Shown here: piece after piece, positions 57,750 to 64,000 of the stretch | Layout of the letters: every line of letters begins with the position of its first letter | How positions within the stretch are numbered: position 1 is the first letter of the stretch | DNA from: Euwallacea fornicatus | Taxonomy: Eukaryota; Arthropoda; Insecta; Coleoptera; Curculionidae | NCBI RefSeq assembly: GCF_040115645.1 | Contig: NC_089549.1 | Span: forward strand, 1,984,001 to 2,048,000 | Reading direction: 5' to 3' | DNA: 64,000 nt | Position numbers and translations under genes: made by a program | Notes under the pieces: generated by a model | The model's database searches: none | Seen by the model: only the letters and a program-made list of their open reading frames with translations | Told to the model about the DNA's origin: nothing

Positions 57750-59199
57750 CAGTGGCGGACACAAGTATGGCCAGATCTTCATTTGCAGTGGCGTTTGGCA
57801 TTTTTTCAAGCAAGGTCAATCAAAAAGGAACGTTGTGTTATTTATAATAACAGCCAAGATGGATAATAAACATTTTTAACTGTTTATATTTCTGACCATA
57901 CACAGTCCTTTCCTATCAGGATTTTCTTGTTGAGGGCTCGGTCAAAGGTACGGAAGTTAATTCAAATTTCCGCTATTGTGGCCACTTCTTTAGTTCCATT
58001 ATAGTGTTGCTTTGCAAATGAATAAAAACAATCGTTTCCACGAAGGGTCGTGGAACAGGGTCGTAGAATCAAATGGACAAGGGTTGAAACAGTGAGCAAC
58101 ACCAAAATATTTAAGAATATCAGAAGGTGCGGTGCGAAAAATTTTGAAAAAATATCCAATCTGTGGCACTAGAAAACTAGCCCTTACGCGCAAAAGTCCG
58201 TTAAAAAGCTATCGGAAAAAGGCCCACGTGAATCATCTCAATAGATAAACGAGGAAGCTCGCGAAAATTTAAATTTGATTGTAACTGTCCGCACTGTGAC
58301 ACGACGCCTCTGTGCGGATGGTCTTTTCGGAAGAAATCCAGTAAAGAGTCCTTTGCTAAAAAAAATCGCAAGAAGAGAGTTCAATTGGCAAAGAGGCACT
58401 TACACTGGAGTACCCAAAACTAGAATACCGTTCTGTGGAGTGACGAAAGTAAGTTTAAAATATTTGGATCGGGTGAAAAATCATATGTTCGAAGACCACT
58501 GAACCAAAAATGTGATATAAAGTATCAAAAACTTCCACTGAGCCATGAAAGTGACGGGGTGATGGCGGGGGATGTTTTTCTCGATGTAAAACGGGACCGT
58601 TATTCAGAACAGATGGAAAATGGATGGATTTATGCGCAGAGATTTTTTTATAAAATACCATGTTGTCACTTACTGAAGAACAAACGCCTCTACTATTGAG
58701 GTTTTAACAGAACAACGATCCTAAACACGTCTCTCAGCTGATAACAAATAGACCGGTACCAAATCGGAAAAAAGCATTGGTATTTTGGAGTGGCCGTCCC
58801 AATCACCCGATTTAAATCCACTAGAACGTTTGTGGGACTACTTAGAGCGGAAAATTCGATTAATAATTGCGAGATTTGTGAGAGATACCGGAAGATGAGT
58901 GGAAGAGCGGTCTGTCAGGACTTTGTGGATTCAATGTCCAGAAGATTTAGAGCAGTCCTCGAAGCAAAGGTATATTCCGCGAAATATCAAGTTGTTTCCG
59001 AAAAGAAGGGTACAATAGTCTTTTGAAACCTTCTTTCCACACTTTTGTCTGGAAAAATAACGGTTCTTTGTTTTCCCTATTATGTCATAATAATTATTGA
59101 GTTGGTAAAAGTTGAGTATGTAACTGGTGTTTAGTAGTTGTTCAATTAGGGAAAAAAGTGTCTAAAGAAAATACCTTTCCGTGCTTGTGTCCGCCACTG
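57750..59199 (+). mobile_element. full-length Tc1-like transposon, both TIRs present
   Basis: A 1,450-bp element. The ends CAGTGGCGGACACAAG are identical over 16 bases on both sides, flanked by TA. It contains one transposase gene (next entry). The length is typical for Tc1 elements. Ends are well preserved but the gene is broken. Confidence 0.88.
58100..59024 (+). pseudogene. Tc1-like transposase pseudogene
   Basis: Transposase of the Tc1 family, lying inside its element. The HTH region shows ISEGAVRKILKKYP (about 58118-58160). The first catalytic block is LWSDESKFKIFGSGEKSY (about 58434-58487), the second QNNDPKHVS (about 58708-58734), and the third EWPSQSPDLNPLERLWDYLE (about 58790-58850), giving the DDE triad in order. 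Several frame changes and stops (near 58240, 58500-58540, 58680-58800 and 58890) separate them. The catalytic residues themselves are kept, so decay is moderate. Non-functional. Confidence 0.87.
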
Positions 59200-59929
59200 T
59201 ATATAGCAATAAATTATCAATGCCATTTAGAGTTCAAACATTCGGGAAGCCCTGTAGACCGTATCAGTAGTGGAATTAATGATTTCGACGCGACGAAAAA
59301 ACAAAGTACCCACCATTTAAACATTAGCCCATATCGGAATGGTCCGCAGTTAGACGAAAATGGTCGCAATGGGGCAATAAGACTCGGTTTTCGATGTTCT
59401 AAAGGCTTATGAAAATTTTAGGACCCTTTCAACTGAGATGGGGCTATAGTTTTTTGTAGATAACGAGCGCTTTTAGCTCCGTGTAAGTGTATGACATTAA
59501 CTTAATCGGCACTTGTGTAACGGCAAAAAAGATACCCCTTGAGTTATAATAAAGAAAACAACTCAAGCTCGGCGAATTGCAAAAAAATATCGGACAGAAA
59601 GACAGAACATCGAGAGTTTTATGTTACATTTAATGAACCTTCGATTCCCATGTTGTTCTGTGAATTCGAATGATTTCACTTGAAATTATATCCAATCTTC
59701 TGAGCCTTCATCTATCTGTTAGCTGTCTCAGACAGGATCCGTAGATGTGCAACTCTCTCCCGTTCATACGCGTGCATGATCGTGTGTTTTTCACTCAAAA
59801 AAGGTAAGACGTGTAAAAAAACCTCCAGAGAACTCGTTTTTCAAATTAAATAAGGAAGTAAGATTTTTTTTTTTTTGTGAAGAGCAGTGATTTACTCGTT
59901 TTCTGTCGAAAGACTCCTAAACGGCACTA
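59200..59929. other. non-coding stretch, nothing assigned
   Basis: The 84-codon frame beginning at 59158 straddles the Tc1 end and is not a gene. A T-run lies at about 59864-59876. No other signal. Confidence 0.4.
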
Positions 59930-60130
59930 ACCCGAACTGACCTTTTTTTTTGTAGAGGAGGAAAACCTTCGTAGGTCTGACGGCCTAGCAACCGCGTTAT
60001 GTGGGACTCGCCCGTGTAGGGGACTCCTGCCCGCTAAAAACCTCCTCCCTTCACCCTGGGTCTTTCCCGGAATCGCCGCAAGGCATTTACTTCGGAAAAC
60101 ATGGGCTAACCCGAACTAACCTGCTCTAAC
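59930..60130. repeat. GC-rich block with internal inverted words, unknown repeat
   Basis: A compact GC-rich block in AT-rich surroundings. Near its edges it holds AACCCGAACTGACC and AACCCGAACTAACC (about 59930 and 60112), which look like direct repeats. Inside are inverted words: GAGGAGGAAAACC on the left and AAAAACCTCCTCCC on the right. No protein. It resembles a dispersed repeat or structured SINE-like unit, without proof. Confidence 0.4.
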
Positions 60131-62605
60131 GCGTGTGCATATTAACGGGCGATTAATAATTAAATTAAATTTAAGAAATTCGTCGAGCTAGTTCAAAACC
60201 GGCCCGTAAAACATAGATTGGTAAGTACGAATTTACAATTCAGTAGTAAAAAACTGACGAAAAAATTCGAAAGCCAGCCGTTGGGGGCAAATAGGCAATA
60301 CATTCAAGGCTTTTTTGTCCTGTCCATAGTCTATTTTGGAGCGCGGAGCGGCGTTTCAGGGCTCAAAAACGAATGCTGTAACTACATTAACCTTAAGGTC
60401 ATTAAAGTCTAATTAGATCTCTAAACCCAGCCAGCTGACGTGCTTTGAATGCCCTTATCAACTGAATAATCTCAACATCAACTCCTCCCGACATAGGCTA
60501 GGCAATTTCATTGCTTCATGTCCTAATAGAGACTTTAAGGGAAAGAAAATTATTCGACTCGCTTTTCGATACATCGCAATTTTCGCGAAACAGGCAATCA
60601 AATCCTTTCTAATCTTTCGAAGACCCGAAGCTAATTATAGCGAGAGGAAAAGCTCTTGGGCAAATTTTAGACCTCTCAGCCTAGATTTAGAATCTAATTT
60701 AATGCCTTTCGAAAAGAAAATCGGTTCGCGAGAGCAGTGATAAAACTTCGTCCAACTTTGTTAAGCTCGAAAGTGCTTTCCTTTCAGCCGACTTAAAACT
60801 TGATTTCGAAACGCGTTAAAAGTTGACGGAAAATTCCCGATTTTATTGTTTATTGTAATAATTAAACTCCGATTTAGATCTCCTGCTTGGCCGAAGTTGG
60901 GGAGCAGTTGCGTTCACGAAACCCTCATCTCCAATGCATATAATATAAATTCCAATCGATTGATTTTCCTATATGTTTTCATTCCACCTCCCTTTCTGCG
61001 ACCAAATGGTAGTTGGGCATAGATAGGAGAAAACTCAAACCCATTTTATTTGCGGCTACTTCCAGCAGTTGATTCGATCTTGGTTGGAAGTTTGCGTTTC
61101 GAGCGAGAGTTTGTTTTTGGTATTCTAAACATCGAAACAGGGTTTAAATTCCACCGAATTCTTGTCACTAAGTCGAGACTGTTAGTAATTAAACAGAGCT
61201 GAAGGAGTGTTTGTTTTTGGCAATAGAAACCCGGGCTGTTTCGGGTTTCAGCCTAGAATTCATTTGTCCTATTTATCTCCTACAAATTCCTTATGTCTAG
61301 AAACAGGGGACTAGGAGGTTCAAAATTAAACTCCATTTTCGTCATTTTTTCGTCCACAAATTTGCTGCTTTCAATTAATCCCTCTTATCCATAAATCTCT
61401 CAGACATCGTCAATTAACTATAGTTGAAATGAAGATATAAAATTTCCAATTGACCTATAAATCTCTTTGTTTGACCAGCTCTATCATCTTTTTTTGTAAA
61501 ACGGGCTGAAAACGTAATTAAACCCAGTTAATATTGGAAATCCAACGATTTCCCCTATTTTAAAATACAATTAATGTCCAAACCTAATTGCTCTGATGAA
61601 TTAACGTGACGTTTCAGATCCATTTTGTATTTAGAGTGACGTATATTATAGGTGAGGGATACATCTGGATTAGTCATTAAAAAGGCTCATTTAGGAAATT
61701 GTTCATTGTGATTTTTCGATGCGAATGATGCGAAGATTTGCATTTTGTTTTAAAGAGAAAAAAAATCTCTTTAACGACGCCAAAACCAAAAATGATAAAA
61801 AAAATCGACTTTAAGGCATGACTCTAAAAACCTTGGACTTTAAAAAATTTCATCTTTCCTACTGCAATCTACTCAAAAAAGTGTTCCAATGATGTAAAAG
61901 TGCCTTTTACTTAACTAGCGAAATAAAAAAGTTAGAAGGAATTTTCGAAAATGTCGAAAGTCGAAATTTTCAGTTTAAAACGCGAGCACAAAAGACGTTA
62001 AAATAGTCAGAAACTGGCATTAATTTTTTCTCAAAAAGAGGACATCGGAACGCCTTATCAGTTTTTTATCTCTTACTGTTTCGCAGATTTCCCATAAAAA
62101 CATCGAAATTTGCCCACCCGGTACGTAATTTCAGCAGATCAAATCCATAATATTCTGGAAAATGGGAGTTGTAAAAGGTCGCGATGTAATAACAGAAACC
62201 CGTTATACTAAGCTATACTTAGACATATGAAAGTCCACCATTAGATGAGATGATTATGAGGCAGCACCCACGATAACGCTAATGGATGCGTCGTCGCGGG
62301 TGCTATACCTTTGATGCATGATAAAATAAACGAAATTATCAGGAGGTGTAGAATGGGAGTGATTTAACGTTAAATATGGAAAAATAAATGGAAATAAAAC
62401 TTTCCACAGTTGTAACTCATGATACGAGTAATCGCTGTTTTTATAAATTCAAACATGAATACGCCAAACTGATGTCGATAAAGTTTATGATTTCGACTTG
62501 TGCACATCTAGCTCAGAAAAATTCCAAGAACAACATCAGCAATATTTCATTTCCTCTATGATAATACGGAGCTCAAAAGGATTTTTTTTTATTGTTCGGA
62601 TCACT
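60131..62605. other. non-coding stretch, nothing assigned
   Basis: No gene or repeat recognised. The frame at 60218-60412 has no motif. Confidence 0.4.
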
Positions 62606-62850
62606 TACCGGAGCAAATGTTCGCAACCTCAGGTTACTCAGCTTTAGCTCTACACTTTGAATCTCAAGTAAGCGAGCATCCCAAAGTTCATTAGTTATCT
62701 TGTTGAGTGGAGTAATATTCCCAAACTAGTTGTGTTTCAAATTCCTCGAATCAGTTAAATTTGGCAGTTGCACCTCACCAACCCCACTGGAGTCGCCCCA
62801 GACGTTCATCCAGCTTTGGGAACCAACTATGGCCAAGTCTTTGCTCTAAA
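62606..62850 (-). pseudogene. possible leucine-rich-repeat exon with an in-frame stop
   Basis: On the minus strand, from an acceptor-like TTTTAG near 62850 to a strong donor GTAAGTG at 62600-62606, one frame reads …VGSQSWMNVWGDSSGVGEV, then LTDSRNLKHN, a TAG near 62730, then FGNITPLNKITNELWDARLL and LRLRTFAP. The spacing of L and N recalls leucine-rich repeats. The stop means a pseudogene or a false reading. Low confidence. Confidence 0.22.
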
Positions 62851-63257
62851 ATCGCAAAAAAAAATAATTATTATCTCAAGGAATCTTCGTGCCAGCGCAC
62901 GTCTACGTTCTTTGATTTTTTTGCCCAAGACAGATTAAGTGGAATTTTTCTAGAACATTAAGCGTCTATCTCTTCTGCAAGAAGTGCATTGTCGTTGAAG
63001 GAACTGCACCTTCCTAATGCACTCTTAATACATTTCCAGACTCTATTTCTCACCGTCACGAAATTCTGCCAGGCATTTCATTTCATCCATCACCTGGATA
63101 TGCAGCTGAGCGTAATTGAAGTTTTAATATTCCTGCATATACGTTACGGTTGTCTGAAGTCTGCCGTTATAGCTAAATAATGTTTCCTTTGAGAAATTTA
63201 TGTCTTTTGCCGATTTTTAAAAGCGCCGACATTGTCTAAAGTATATAGAAAGATTTA
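62851..63257. other. non-coding stretch, nothing assigned
   Basis: Read on both strands for further LRR-like exons. None found. Confidence 0.3.
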
Positions 63258-64000
63258 TAGGGTGGCCGTATGAAAACGAAACATGTGCAGTTCTGATCGG
63301 CGAAAGGAACTTATGAAAAAACGCTCGGACACGGAAAACTTATATTCGAGGGAAAACATTTTTTCAGACTCCCCTATCTACAACACCCTAAGCGGGAGAG
63401 TGTTCATCCGCAAAATCTTAAATGGAAGAGGGGTTCGAGTGACACCTCGTTTTGAAGGTAATTTCACACACTTTATAACCCCCGAGTTTCAAGCCTCTGC
63501 TATCAACACAACCGAGATGGCGGCTTCTCAAAGATGCGCAAATTCAGTTATATACGTTCAGTTATTTTACCTCTTTCAGTTTACTGCGGTAACGGAAAAT
63601 ATCCGAGGTAAAGTGAAATAACGCAAAAGAAAAAAGTGGCCATTACGCGTGCGCAATCAAAATGTACTTAACAATTTACGACAATTTCACTTAACTTTAA
63701 TTTGACTCCGGCACAAAAATAGAGGTTACGATTTACATTCTGTAAATAAAAGTGAAGTTATTACGAGTCGATTGAGTAAATGTTGGCAATGCGCGGTACG
63801 TATGGGTTGGAAACGCCCGGTTCGATGACATAGAATCGACGTTTTAAGTGGCTCCACAAACAGAAGTTCGATGGACTTAAGTCTGGACATACCGGAGGCC
63901 ACTTCGTGAGAAGACAGGGAAAAATGGAGGAAAAAGTTTGATCTAACTGCTGACGGACAGTCAGTGCGTCAATGGGTCCTGCACCGCCTTCCTGGAATAT
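63258..64000 (-). mobile_element. IS630/mariner-superfamily transposon, cut by the window end
   Basis: The minus strand of 63780-64000 reads GPIDALTVRQQLDQTF, then WPPVCPDLSPSNFCLWSHLK and RRFYVIEPG. These are the catalytic C-terminal words of an insect transposase (normally WPPRSPDLTPCDFFLWGHLK), partly decayed. An end-like word TATAGGGTGGCCGTATG at about 63257 may be its right end. The start of the gene lies beyond the window. The plus-strand frame at 63283-63621 has no motif and is probably spurious. Confidence 0.6.

Noticed and set aside
1..64000. tRNA, rRNA, CRISPR or operon structure
   Set aside because: None seen; intron-bearing genes and the transposon content indicate an animal nuclear genome.

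Overview
This is an AT-rich window from an animal nuclear genome, almost certainly an insect and possibly a beetle (the order is an inference, not proven). The support is a multi-exon CYP4-family cytochrome P450 with 51-79 nt introns, a 17.6/297-like gypsy LTR element whose primer site looks complementary to tRNA-Ser, and many mariner, Tc1, piggyBac-like and Harbinger-like remnants. No rRNA, tRNA, operon or CRISPR was seen. Only one host gene looks intact.

Layout. 1-12.4 kb: a transposon graveyard. It holds mariner relics (one split by a 1.6-kb Tc1-like insertion), a 1.1-kb TIR element, two IS630-type transposase relics, a 354-bp internally deleted mariner and a 650-bp TIR element. 12.4-30.8 kb: mostly non-coding, with a LINE fragment, a Tc1-type transposase fragment, a piggyBac-like MITE, two fold-back elements and a few unassigned reading frames. 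30.8-34.1 kb: a complete nine-exon CYP4 gene on the minus strand (503 codons plus stop; phases agree at all eight introns), followed about 500 bp downstream by an orphan CYP4 terminal exon. 34.1-45 kb: a long inverted repeat, a ~181-bp tandem repeat, a minus-strand mariner and two TIR elements.

45.06-55.65 kb: an intron-retaining, multiply disabled copy of the mitochondrial 2-oxoglutarate/malate carrier gene (SLC25A11). Its 8.3-kb second intron holds a Harbinger derivative and, directly beside it, a 4,643-bp gypsy element on the minus strand. That element has LTRs that look identical, a GTAC target duplication, an open gag and an open protease-RT-RNase H frame, but no integrase. 55.7-64 kb: a full-length but dead Tc1 element with both TIRs, a GC-rich unknown block, a possible leucine-rich-repeat exon and a transposon cut by the window end.

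How the parts relate: apart from the CYP4 enzyme, the content is mobile DNA in layers (Tc1 inside mariner, gypsy beside Harbinger inside a pseudogene intron, a MITE inside a CYP4 intron). The gypsy element is the youngest visible insertion and the most unusual object.
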